Source of the DNA: Wyeomyia smithii
Taxonomy: Eukaryota; Arthropoda; Insecta; Diptera; Culicidae
Direction of reading: 5' to 3'
DNA length: 64,000 nt
Assembly: GCF_029784165.1 (NCBI RefSeq)
Contig: NC_073696.1
Coordinates: 50,661,315 to 50,725,314, forward strand
A program made the translations under genes and the position numbers. Positions within the stretch are counted from its first letter, which is position 1. Each line of letters begins with the position of its first letter. Shown in pieces: positions 33,170 through 43,885 of this stretch. A model generated the notes under the pieces. The model searched no databases, had not been told where the DNA came from, and was given only the letters and a program-made list of their open reading frames with translations.

Positions 33170-34095
33170 ACATATTTCACTACGCCTGTTATACACCGTG
33201 TATCTAACACAGATATAAGGTTCCACTTGCTATCGTGTTAAGAACAAGAATGGAGTTGAATTTTCTACATGCAGTCTTTTATATCGAGTTAAGCGTAGAT
33301 TTTTGCAAAGAAGGTGGAGCGACGCAGATTAGAGAAAGAGAAACGAAACAAAACACCTTCTATACTCCTGAGTTATTGTTATGAGCACCAAAAGAAAATT
33401 TGTGCTTTTCTGGTGCGAAAATTACCCTGGTTCTAGATTAACTGATCTGCGTTATCGATATTGGACCGATAACGGTGTTCTGCTGGGTACAGAGGAACAA
33501 TTGAACTGGAAAATCACCCAATTTAGCAGTGAAATTTCTCAAAATGAGGGTTATATCTTTCTGCGATAAACCGTTCATAGGCAACACTACCGTTTACCTT
33601 TGGTGCCCTGGTAGTTGTGGTAAAAATTATTATTGAGATATACATGAACATGAACCTTTCACACTAGTAGTAGTTGTGAAAATTCTCATAACTCTTATCT
33701 ACAAGCGTTCATAGTTCTGAATAGAACTGAAGCCATAATTTTCAAATAGAATTGTGTACTACAGAACGCTAATGATCGCACCACAATGGTACCCGTTGCT
33801 GTCGTATGCAAAATAAAGGTAAAGTTCTCAGCAGTGCCTGAAAGTTGACTCGTACGGAGCTCTCGTTTCCTAATGTCGCGTACCTCTAACAACCATACTC
33901 CACTCGCTACCGTGTGACGAACAAGAATGAAGCTGAATTTTCTACACGCAGTCTTTTGTATCGAGTTGAGCGTAGATTTTCAAGTTGAGGGCGTGGCCAC
34001 GCAGTTTCGAGAAAGAGAATCGAAACAAAACAGTTTGTTGAATCAGAATATGTAGGCAGTGGAATTTATTCCGCCCATGTTATTGTTATTCGTGC
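33170..34095. repeat. Two direct repeats of about 180 bp, 700 bp apart
   Basis: 33230-33370 and 33890-34095 share AACAAGAATG, GAGAAAGAGAA(T)CGAAACAAAAC, TTGAATTTTCTACA and TTATTGTTAT in order, with AATTTTCTACATGCAGTCTT against AATTTTCTACACGCAGTCTT. The interval holds a 62-codon frame (33381-33569) without motif. The arrangement could be two remnants of one dispersed repeat or decayed LTRs; no TG...CA termini or primer-binding site were identified. Confidence 0.5.
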
Positions 34096-34320
34096 TCGGG
34101 AAGCAAGGCAATAGCGAGGGAAATGTACGGGAAAGCTTGACCTTGGTACTTTTCACCTATTTTCACCATTAAGCAATTATTAAACACAATATTAAACATT
34201 ATATCATACAACTGTCACACATTTTATCTATCCACATGCATTAAGTTGTTCGCTTGCTATAATCATTTAAAATCTGACGCAACATTTGCCAGTTTCATTT
34301 TCAATTTTACAAAATGTATT

Positions 34321-34569
34321 CTAGCATAAAAAACATGGACGTAGTCCTAAGTCAAAAAGCTTCGAAGAGTATCCCATTTTTAGAGATAAATTGAAAAGGC
34401 ATTCTAATGGAACTGTAGATCCTTCAGGAAGATTATTCAGAAACATGGAAGCAATTCCGCTTGGTCCAGGTCCTTTTGATGCATCTATGTGTTTAGGTGC
34501 TTCTAAGATTTGATTCGTGCTCACGTGGTTGAAAAAAGTAAGAGGGTGGTATCCAAGACACGACCGCAT
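34321..34569 (-). pseudogene. LINE reverse-transcriptase N-terminal fragment
   Basis: The minus strand reads HIDASKGPGPSGIASMFLNN and LECLFNLSLKMGY, the first RT blocks (the GPGPDGI-type motif, with the D replaced by S here, and the LFNxSL helix) of Jockey/L1-type LINEs. The palm motifs and everything downstream are lost after a stop at 34321. It is too short to name the clade. Confidence 0.65.
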
Positions 34570-37500
34570 GATGGTGGATTACGGTATTATTATATTCCAT
34601 TAAAACAAATAGTAAACGGCGTTGTAACTCTAGTATTTTCTACAATTTTATCTAACAGTGCATTTCTAAATACGGAGACGTTAAAGCTTTCTAAATAATA
34701 ATATATACTAGGAGAATGGATCTTTTATATAAGCACTGTCACTTCAGAAGAACCTTTCTTTGTAGCTGCACTACCAAGACAATCATTTAATTTAGCGAAT
34801 TGGGTAAAATTTTCCTATCTTAGCAAAAAGATAACTCAACGCAACTATCTGAAATTGGAGACCAGAGCGATTCAAGCGGAAATTCTAAGATTGGAAATGG
34901 TTTGACATTAAACCGATCAAACTCCAGCCCAGCATATAACTTTATGTATTTTAAGACATAACGTTTATTTCAATAACTCAAAAAATCAAGAACTCTATTA
35001 CACGCTTTTTGCGTAGTTGTTATCAAGGTTTTGGCGAGTGACAGGAAAATATATTACTTCTTTGATTACGATTTAAAGCATTTCTAAATGTTTTGTTATT
35101 TTTCACGATAGAGACAAGTTTGTTTTTTTCTGTGTGCGAGAAACAAGAACAAAACCGCGCACCGAGAAACAAAAATCAAAAATTAAAACTTTAACGATAA
35201 TTTATAATACTCCTCTTACCGATAGTTTACGGTACTTAAAAAAATCTGTTTTGATCTAAATGAAGTTTCTAGCAAATAAGCGTTGGTCATTCATCGGCAG
35301 TAATTTTTCCTCGATGAATAAAGACTGGCTAAAGAAGTTTAAATCGTTGCTGTAAAATCGAATTATTCAACCATGTTTGTTTAGGCGTTTTAATACATTT
35401 AATGAAGTGTTATTGAATAAACGAGAAAATACTAAATCATCGATAAACACCCGCTATAGCTACCCACACACGTGCTACAGTAATCCATACATACGAACGA
35501 ATATGAAATTTAATTCGATTGGTGTGAGCTTTTATAAGCGACTAATATTTGCCATCAACCGCTTTCTGCTGCTCCAGAAAGAACCGTCTGCTTTGCCGGC
35601 CAACGTACGAATGAGAAATTCAGTTCGATGGCGTGCGTATGATACCGGTACAGTTATGGAATAAAAATGATCGGGTGAATTGTTCGAATGGTACCATTTA
35701 TACCATGGTTTCGTCAGTTATTTGGAAAGAGGGAGGAGTTTAGAAGAATAGGAAATGGCATGGAAAGTAAAAGAACAACAACAAATCTTTTGCGAAGTCA
35801 GATCGATTGTATCCGTTAGTGTCGTTGGTTGCTTGGTATGATTTAGACAATCGATGTTGATTCCAAAACCTCGATATTCTGAAGAGAAATGACCACATAT
35901 TAGCATCTTCTTACTCGTATTTAAAAAATAACAGATCTTAAATCGGATAGAATCATCGCGTTTTCGATAAAATAGATTCATTTGAAATGTGTTATTGACA
36001 TCGAAGATGCGATGATTCGGTCACATAGCTGAAACCAGCTTTGTAAACGCTTTTTATCGTCATGAAAATTTGTATGCAGTTTTTGGGTATCCGATGTGTT
36101 TCTAGTATATCAATGTTGCTTAATTTAATTAGCGTTGGCAGGGTAATATGTACTTTGTAAATTCCTTACTTGATCCCATGGGCAATTTGTGTGGCGTGTT
36201 TCTGGAATATTGAATCTTAGTGGCGTGGGAAAGGGGGAAATTTTTTTTTGCATTGTACACTTACGAAATACGATTACCATTAAAATTTATTTTCAAATTA
36301 TTCAGAATACATTGCGTGAGTATTGAAAAATTAGTTTTCTTTAGCATCGCGGTTAGAATGGAGGAAATCGTGGGCCTTTATTAATTTTCACACTGAGATA
36401 CTAGGTTTCTCACAAATCTAGATTGTGGGTAATTAGATCTCTGAGATGTAGGAAACGTTCACCTAGAATCTAGATTACAATACACATTTGTAACAGAAAT
36501 TTTCGAATTTAAGACGGATTTCACATGGTAATATCAAAATTTATTTGATATTATGGCACACTTTAGAGATGCGCGGTTGTCGTCGTACGTAAACTAAGAG
36601 GCGCAGCAACGCGGGTCGAGTTACAGCTATATAAGATAAAAAGTAAAAATGATAAGACAACATAACCGTACTAAACACTGAGAGATGCGAAAATAATGCC
36701 GTTAGCGGTAGATAACTGATTTACTCGACCCAAGGACCCCCGGTCTGATAACCATACATTTTCGCATATTGGATCCGCTCGATATGCAAGCTTCAATCCT
36801 TCAGTGTTATCATAAAACCGCTTTGGCTTGGAAATAAAATTTTACAAATATTTTTCTTTCCCTGCTCTCAAACAGAACATTCCTAACCATAATCTAGGCT
36901 TCCCGGATCTGTCTGCGAAACAACCCTTCGGTCGCGTGGAACGCACCCTTTCCCATCTCCCAAATGGGTCAAAACCGGATTAGAAAGTCAACAACACTCA
37001 GCAGCTCTTAGAAACTCTGGGCCAGCACCACGGACGGGTCAAATTTGCGATACTCATTGAGACGTGAACGAGAAGCGAAGAAACAAAAAAAAAAAAAACG
37101 AAATAAAACGGACCGGATTCGTCTGCCGGTCGAGAGTATCATGCAGTCATGCACACCGCACTCACAAAATAAAATCAACAAAAACAACGTGCCCCGCCAA
37201 AGGGGCAATAAATGCAAACCTTCGTCGGTTCTGTTTCCAAGACTCTGCCGAGCGCTAGAAGCGTGTCCGGCCTCCAGGAGCTGATGCGGTAGAAACATAT
37301 CGCACAACGAAACCATTTTCCTGCCAAATTGGCTACAAAATTCATATTTTGAAAATATTTCGTTTTTATTTCACTGAATTGGCACATTTTACCAGTTGCA
37401 GGATCTAATTCCATACATATTATGGCACCTAATTCTCCATTATGCTGCCAAGTGCAGCCGAACAAGATGTACCCGGTGACGGCATGACTTGGCCAGAAAG

Positions 37501-38870
37501 CACGTACGATGACCGATGAATTTTGAACATGTTTATAGTTAACCACCAACGGCGAAGCCGCAACCCCGTTCGTTACCGCTGGCTGGTGGTAGCGCAACTC
37601 AGGCGGCTTGTTACACGATGGCAACGAACAACACGACTTGTCCGGGTACCTACACTTGTTCCACCAGCTGCGAATTGCTCCTGCGGTGGGTCATCAATTT
37701 GCGGTTTATGGTGAAAATTGGGGTTTAATTAAATTTTACGCATACGTTGCGGTTATGTGGTTTGATGTGGTTTAGAAATGCTACTGTTATAGCGGTTATT
37801 GGAAGGTTAACTATAATGTTACATTTACAGGATCGTTAACCGAAGGGTTTATCGTCGCTCTGAATTCGTTGAGTGTTGTTAATGGTTCCGAAACCTGAAT
37901 TATTATGTTGCCAAACAACTAGTAGTCTCTCTGAAGGTCGGTCTCATATATGACCTTTTCATATTTTTTATTACATCCGCTTAGAAATAGCACCATTTCA
38001 TACATCTACGGGTGTTTTTTTTTCTTTCTTCTGAATCATACGCCAAGGCTCGCCTACAACTCTCCTGCACGCTAGACTAGTTGTTACCGAAAAAAATGAC
38101 CATGACTCGTAATTTAAACTGTTGAACGCTTCCTTCTTCATGACTTACAATGGGGAGGGAGAGAACAAAGCGAGCGCAAAAAAATACAACTCACACGCAT
38201 TATTGAAGCGTTACTTCGCTGGGTGCGCTGCTGTGTTTCTATACCTATAGGTAGGTATGTGTTGAGTCTTGTCAGCTAGTTGCCAGCGAAACGGCTTTGC
38301 CAACATTGCCTCTTCAGCAGGTTTACAAGTCGTCCTCGTAACCAACGAACGCCAGTGCGCGGTCGCTTCGAAGGCTCGTAGCAAAACAGAGAATAATTAG
38401 TAAAAAAATGCCGTTTAGTGAATCAGCATCGCGCCCGAGCGTTACTTCTGTAATTGCCTCTTGCGTGACTGATTGACGAAAACAGTCCCTCGTGTTATTC
38501 CATTGGATTACTATTTCTTCATCGACGACTGAAACTGTATTTATTAATTAGTGTTGTTAACCAAGAGTGATGTTAGTTCTACTCGAGGTATATTTTGAGT
38601 TCAATTTACTAACGTTGAAAATTCATAAAAAAGTCTGAAAGCGTTTTCTACGATGAAAAAAAGGAATTTCTAATTCACTCTATTAAGGGAATCTGCCTGT
38701 CGCAAATTACCGCCAGATCTTTCAAAAGTATGTTTTTTTTGTGGAAAATTTTCTTTATTGATCACTCGCCTACAATGAGAGTACTTCAAAACTTATGGTC
38801 ACAAAGGCAAAGAGGTAACATGACGAAAAAAATGCATTTTTCTTTTAAAAATTGTCAATTTTTAGGGTCA
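34570..38870. other. Mostly low-repeat DNA; no gene recognised
   Basis: Frames at 35377-35664 (plus) and 37175-37624 (minus, 149 codons) are open, but their translations match no family known to me. 36880-37730 is GC-richer than its flanks. 38200-38470 has GC-rich sequence around CTTGTCAGCTAGTTGCCAGC that resembles an insect initiator context, but no coding exon follows in view. A TATA-like CTATATAAGATAAAAAG lies near 36629. Confidence 0.3.
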
Positions 38871-39079
38871 TTCTACTCTTCTCAATATCGCTCATAAAAT
38901 ATCTGAATATAGCGTTTTGTAGAGCAACTCAAGGGCTTTAAGGTCATGTATAAGCCAGCTGTGCCAAATGGGGTAAAACGGCCCTAGAAAGTTTTTTTTT
39001 CAAAAAACCGTCAAAATCACTAAAATCACTATATTTGCTGCTAGACTTAATAGATTTTGCTGAAAATTTGGATAATCAC

Positions 39080-40473
39080 TAGGCTGTCCCAAAAAAAATC
39101 GATGTTGAAAAAGTCAAGGTGCTCAGCCCTAAATTGAAAGATAATGTTATTTATAGCATTTTTGTAGAACATTTCGACTTTCGAAAAAAATGTTTTCAGG
39201 TTGCCCAAACGTGATTTATGAAAAAAATTACTTTTTTAAGTTACAAAACAACTCTTTTGCACTTTTTTCAATTCTGTTCGATTCCTGCATTTTTCCATAT
39301 ATTTTTGTATTTTTGTGGGATTGTTTTTGAATATTTTGCTTGTTTTAGTTCAGCATCGCATTCAAATATTTGACTCACAGAGCCCATTGAACATCTCAAA
39401 AAAGTGAATTTTCTCATATTTTTTAAATAAAACCCTTCGAAACACATATGAAAAATTTTTTTTGTTTAAGAACTGAAATATTCACTGCAAAGCGGGATTC
39501 AAAACAAAAATTTACATGCAAAAAGATTCTTGATATCTTATCGGGGGGCTGAGATATGGGCGTTTTTACATGTGATGGAGAACTATGCATTTTCACAAAA
39601 ATGCCACTAAAGCTCAATATCTCCATTACACAGTGTTTTATTCTGCCGTTTTTGTGCGATTAATTGAATAGTGATTCAAATGTGATTATGAGGTATGTTC
39701 AGAGAAGTTTCAGGGTATTCAAAAATGCATCTCAAAAAACTTTACCGAAGACATCAAGTTTCTATATCTTACATATTACGAGCAACATTAAGTTTTCTGT
39801 TAGAAGGCACTTAAAATCTCAATTTTCGTTCTAACTTTTTTCGCAGATTTTTCCGAATTTTTGAACCTTCTACTGAGTTATCAGCCATCCAAAAATGCAT
39901 TTGTTTTTCTGAACATTGTTATTTTTTATCTCCCAATAAAACAGTTATTTAAAATATTTGATGAAATGCATAGTTTTCCATCACATATAAAAATGCCAAT
40001 ATTTCAGCCCCCCGATGAGATATTAAGGATCTATTTTCATGTAAATTTTTGGCATAAATGCCGCTTTGCCATAAAAGTTTTAGTTGTTGATCAAAATATT
40101 TTTTTTTGTGTTTTGAAGAGTTTTATCTGAAAATTATGGGAAACATTATTTTTTCTGTGATGTTTAATGGGCTCTGGGAGTCAAATAACTTAATGCAATG
40201 CTGGACTGAACTATGTAAAATATTTAAAAATGACCCCACAAAAATTAAAAAAATTATTGAAAAATTTAGGAACCGAACAGAATTTAATAAAGTGCGAAAG
40301 AGTGGGTCTGTAGCTTAAAAAAGTCATTTTTTCATAAATCACGTTTGGGCAACCTGAAAACATTTTTTTTTTTAAAAGTCGAAATGTTCGACAAAAATGC
40401 TATAAATAATATAACCTGTCAGCTGAGCTGAGCACCATGATTTTTTCTATATCGATTCTTTTGGGACACCCTA
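39080..40473. mobile_element. 1.4-kb element made largely of long inverted repeats
   Basis: TAGGCTGTCCCAAAA at 39080 is mirrored by TTTTGGGACACCCTA ending at 40473. Matching runs inward for nearly 600 bp on each side with scattered mismatches: GGTTGCCCAAACGTGATTTA (39202) pairs with TAAATCACGTTTGGGCAACC (around 40335), and ATCGGGGGGCTGA (39540) with TCAGCCCCCCGAT (around 40005). The flanks also show weak inverted similarity (AAGGTCAT near 38940 and 40680). No transposase frame. Opposed arms make a long double-stranded RNA if transcribed. Confidence 0.7.
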
Positions 40474-40950
40474 CTGCGTACATTCTTCGACAAAGTTGTA
40501 TGTCAACTGATTCCAAGCAACGTTGCAAAAAAAAAAAAAATTTGCAGCTATTCAGTTGACCATTTTAGAGCAATTTTATGTAACTGGGTCAGAGTGGGTC
40601 ACAAAAAACAGTTTTTTGTGCTATCTTTCAAAGAGAACTCAAACCTCAATCAAATTATAAAGTGGACTTCGGATGACCTTAAGAGCTTTAAAAGACGCAA
40701 CTTTCGACGAAAAAACATTGTCGAAATCTGGAACAGTTGAAAAGTTAATAACATTTTTTTTTCTAAAATAGGCCCTTTTCAAACATTGATAACTCCGTTT
40801 AAGGCAAACAAAAAAAATATCTTTTGGCACCATTTGAAAGAACAAATCTTGTACTTGATTGTGAAAAATTTTGGGGTATATTATTTTTTAAAACAGCATA
40901 AAATTCATTAGAATTTGTTAACCTTTCGTCAATATTTCGATTAAATTATA
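40474..40950. other. AT-rich flank of the long inverted repeat
   Basis: Weak similarity to the reverse complement of 38700-39070 suggests an older, larger element around 39080-40473. No coding sequence. Confidence 0.3.
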
Positions 40951-40974
40951 AATTATTAAAGCAGAAAACTAAAT

Positions 40975-41218
40975 TTTTGGACCCCCACCTCCATATGTAA
41001 CGAAACGTAACGCCAACACATACCCCCGCTGAAAAAATTACGTAACGCTGTAGAAGGACTTTCTTGATAAACATGCTCGTTTTTGGAGAGTCTCTCCGGA
41101 GATTTTTTGTTACGTAATGCTGAACCCACCCTTTCCTGTGAAACAAATCGTAACGCTCAAGGATACCCCCTGCCTCCTATGAGCGTTACATAATTTATGG
41201 ATGCCGCCACAGTAATCA
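40975..41218. repeat. MITE-like fragment with repeated GCGTTAC/GTAACGC motifs
   Basis: On the minus strand it reads GGCATCCATAAATTATGTAA followed by CGCTC, with further GCGTTAC or GTAACG motifs at about 41005, 41040, 41112, 41150 and 41184. This motif set is typical of short mosquito inverted-repeat elements. It abuts the next element directly. Confidence 0.5.
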
Positions 41219-41410
41219 AATTTAGAGCTTTTAAGTGAGTTTTTGAGGAGCCTCCTTTATGAGAAATCTAAAGTGAACTAAGAAGAGTCCATTCCATGAA
41301 TTAGCAGATTGGTTTAGTTATAAAATATGCGTTTTTTTCGTGTTTTCAATTGTGTTTTCATGTTGTATGAGATAAATATATGGGCTGAGATGAATAATGG
41401 AGCAGTTCCC
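41219..41410 (-). mobile_element. Partial copy of the 1-kb TIR element (right end)
   Basis: Matches the terminal 190 bp of the 49324-50340 element: CAAATTTAGAGCTTTTAAGT near 41218, ATATATGGGCTGAG near 41378 and GATGAATAATGGAGCAGTTC at the end. It shows the uninterrupted form of the site that is occupied in the copy at 9770-11145. A (GACA)n run follows (41415-41450). Confidence 0.7.
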
Positions 41411-41452
41411 TTATATAGACAGACAGACAGATTGACAGACAGACAGACAGAA
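41411..41452. repeat. (ACAG)n microsatellite
   Basis: Ten or so tandem ACAG units with one TTG interruption, between the TIR-element fragment and the mariner relic. Confidence 0.85.
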
Positions 41453-41454
41453 GT

Positions 41455-42060
41455 AGTAGGACCCGCCAAGCGATTGGATGCTTTAGGAGTGATTTTAAAA
41501 TAAAGAACTTGGAAAGCTTATGATTTGAAGGCAGGAGAAGTGTTGTTTTTTCGCACGAGAAAAAAAGCTGCATCGACAAAAAAGGAATGGTTTCCATCAT
41601 CGCATCGTGACGGGTGATGGAAAATGGATTCATTTCAACAACTCAAATAAAAAAAGTCATAAGGACTGCCCGGTTATGCTTCTGCGTTGACGGTTCCCCC
41701 GAGTGAACACGCTGCAAAGGTTATGATGTGTATTTGAGAACAATAAGTCACTGGAGAAGAGTAGCGTCTTCAACTGATGCGATAAGGAGGATAATACGAG
41801 CAGAGGAACGAAAAAGTGATTCTACTGCATGACAACGCTTGGTCTCATGCTGCCAAATTAGTTAGAACTTACATAGAAATGCTCAAATGGGAAGTCCTAC
41901 GTCACTGCTTGTTCAGTTCAGCAATCTAGCTGATCAACAGTTCTGCTCATACGAAAACATAGAAAAATTACTTTATTTGTGGACTCAAAAGATGAACACT
42001 TTCATCGAATTGGTATTCGATAAAAATTTTCTGGTACAGATGGACTGAGAATCAATCGAA
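41455..42060 (+). pseudogene. mariner-type transposase relic, multiply frameshifted
   Basis: Switching among plus-strand frames gives ALGVILK, TWKAYDLKAGEVLFF, FHHRIVTGDGKWIHFNN (the TGDEKW block around the first catalytic aspartate, with E to G), VILLHDNAWSHAAKLV (the HDNA block around the second aspartate), EMLKWEVL and SKDEHFHRI in the correct order. These are signature blocks of mariner (DD34D) transposases of the IS630-Tc1-mariner superfamily. At least three frameshifts and several stops make it dead. The minus-strand frame at 41358-41633 is a shadow. It ends next to the histone H2A relic. Confidence 0.8.
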
Positions 42061-42126
42061 AAATAAATTTTCTGGTTTTCTTAGAAGGTAAAACAACTTG
42101 AATATTCGGGAGAACATTCCTCTGAG

Positions 42127-42435
42127 CAATTAGTGACGCCGGATAGAAGCTCGTTCAATTTTTCGTCATTGCCAATTGACACTTACAGGATGATTCTCGT
42201 TCTATTATCTCTAGCAGCATTCCCCGCCAATTCTAACACTTCCGCATCATGGTACATTACAGCCGTTAGAACAACAGGTATCTTTGTACTAACCTGCATA
42301 GTTTATGGGTACTGACCTTGACGTTAGCAACCTTAGGACTGGCTGTTCGTCTTCTTCTACGATTACCACCCACGTAGTAGGAGCGTAACCACGAGGAACA
42401 CGAAGAAATAATGTGAACTGAAACCGATTTTGAAA
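42127..42435 (-). pseudogene. Decayed histone H2A copy
   Basis: On the minus strand, 42278 down to 42127 reads PVVLTAVMYHDAEVLELAGN, then AARDNRTRIIL, a stop, GNDEKLNELLSGV. This follows the canonical H2A core from the PVYLAAV to the LLSGVT segment, including AEVLELAGNAARDN and the RNDEELNKLLSGV-like stretch. Further toward its N-terminus (42432-42378) QF, FLRVPRGYA may be the remains of the LQFPVGR...LRKGNYAER part, separated by about 100 bp of foreign sequence. It is replication-dependent H2A rather than H2A.Z, judging by NAARDN. Premature stop, one-residue losses and the insert make it a pseudogene. Confidence 0.75.
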
Positions 42436-42559
42436 TATACACCCGAAGCGGGGCTGCGGATGTCGTATTATGGAAGAATGTATAAACAGTTGGACTGCGC
42501 TGCACATTATTTCTGGGTATAAATGCACGAGAAGTACATGAGGTTTTCGACAACTGTTA

Positions 42560-42709
42560 AACCGTCAACAAGCGCATTGTTAAGGACACAAGCGGGTTAC
42601 GGACAAGCTGCAAAGCGGTTGAGTTCAGACTCCAGTACTTTTGCTGCTACCAGGAGAGCTATCCAAGTACGAAGCTGAACCTATTTCGAAAGACACTAGT
42701 TCAAAATGA
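42560..42709 (+). pseudogene. Decayed histone H2B copy (C-terminal part), divergent from H2A
   Basis: 42623-42709 reads VQTPVLLLLPGELSKYEAEP, then ISKDTSSK and a stop, against the H2B tail pattern with IQTAVRLLLPGELAKH and an end in TSSK. Just upstream, AHC, HKRVT in the same frame fits the AHYNKRST segment with a stop between. The H2B N-terminal half is not recognisable. The gene points away from H2A, the divergent H2A-H2B arrangement of metazoan histone clusters. No convincing stem-loop was seen after the stop. Confidence 0.7.
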
Positions 42710-43025
42710 ATTATTTCATTCCTTTCTCAAGGTCACAAACACGTTCTTGAAGCAATGCTGAATTTTTTCACCTTGAAATTTTTTTTATATTTGACAATAG
42801 GTATGCAATTCTACATTTATTTCAAGCGATTAAAAGAGTGACACTAAAGTTATTTTGCACTGAATGCGATCGCATTTTAACTGTCGAGCTAATTTAAATT
42901 ACGTTTGAAATTTGTTGTTGTTGCCATTCATTCGTTTGGTATGTGTAATATAAATAAAACCCCTAGATTTATGCAACCCACAGTTAGGAAAAGCCGTTTG
43001 AGAAATAAGTTAAAAGAAAGCCACT
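42710..43025. other. Spacer downstream of the H2B relic
   Basis: AT-rich with AATAAA near 42955. No histone stem-loop of the 6-bp/4-nt type was found here. Confidence 0.3.
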
Positions 43026-43026
43026 G

Positions 43027-43885
43027 CACTGTGGTTCAATAAGGCAAAAAATGGAACCCAATTCCATAGCGCCATTCACCTTCATCCTAGCTCAATAGTG
43101 TCTTCGGAACAATTTTTTTTTATAAATAACCCGCATAATCGCAAATTGTCAAAAAATATGAAAAGATTACTATACTAAAAAAAAATAACTTTTTTTGTGT
43201 TGAGAGATAGAAGAATAGTTTATGCAGCAAAGTTGTAGAAAATTCACAAATATAAAACATTGTTGAACAAATGAAAATCCTATCTTTTTTCGGCACAAAG
43301 TTATAAAGTATATTACATGGAACTTAATTAAAAGTTAGTTGTTTGAACTTAACTTTTGGTACTTGCATTTTACACGAAAGTGTTTTTCGGAGGAATTGTT
43401 AGGGCACACAAAACACACATTTTTTCCAAAGACCACGGCGAGCTTATGTTACAGTAGGTTGTCTTATATTCGAAATACTAACTTTTTTGTGTTAAGAGAT
43501 AGAGGAATGGTTAATCCGGCAAGGTTTTAGAACTTGCAAAAATAAATCTTTGCTGAACAAACAAAGTTCTCATCTTCATTGGGTACAGAGTAACAGAGTA
43601 TTTTCTGTAAAAGTTACTCAAAAGGTAATTTTCTGCACTTAACTTTTGTTAGTTATATTTTTACAAGGAAACGTTGTTCTAAAGAAGCATTTGGTCATAC
43701 AAAACACACGTTTTTGTTGAAGGCCACACATCTTCAGGACTTTTCCTTACGAAGTTATAGCATATTTTATAATGGTGCGTAGTTTTATTCGGTGTTGGTT
43801 TTTTGTCCAACTTTTTTTCTCCAACACCATTTCTAACCAGCTCCCTTTGTTTGAACACAAAGAGACTTGTCTTTGACATGGTTCG
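43027..43885. repeat. Non-coding repeat with two tandem units (family shared with 56200-57408)
   Basis: It starts with CACTGCACTGTGGTTCAATA. Unit 1 (about 43130-43440) and unit 2 (about 43470-43790) share TTTTTTGTGTT(G/A)AGAGATAG, GAACAAA, TTAACTTTTG and the GGCA/GTCATACAAAACACAC segment. CTTCATCCTAGCTCAATAGT near 43082 matches CTTCATCCTAGCTTAATAGT near 56251. No coding capacity. Confidence 0.6.

Noticed and set aside
36625..36650. TATA-like CTATATAAGATAAAAAG as a promoter
   Set aside because: Isolated match without CCAAT box, start region or stem-loop, unlike the repeated blocks at 15.7 and 18.4 kb.
37175..37624. 149-codon minus-strand frame
   Set aside because: No recognisable motif, overlapped by open frames on the plus strand in a GC-richer patch; no splice or start context that supports it.
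38200..38470. Core promoter with initiator-like sequence
   Set aside because: Only a loose match to an insect initiator; no downstream element or coding exon could be tied to it.
41358..41633. Minus-strand frame with Leu/Ser-rich start
   Set aside because: It reads across the (ACAG)n run and the mariner relic of the opposite strand.
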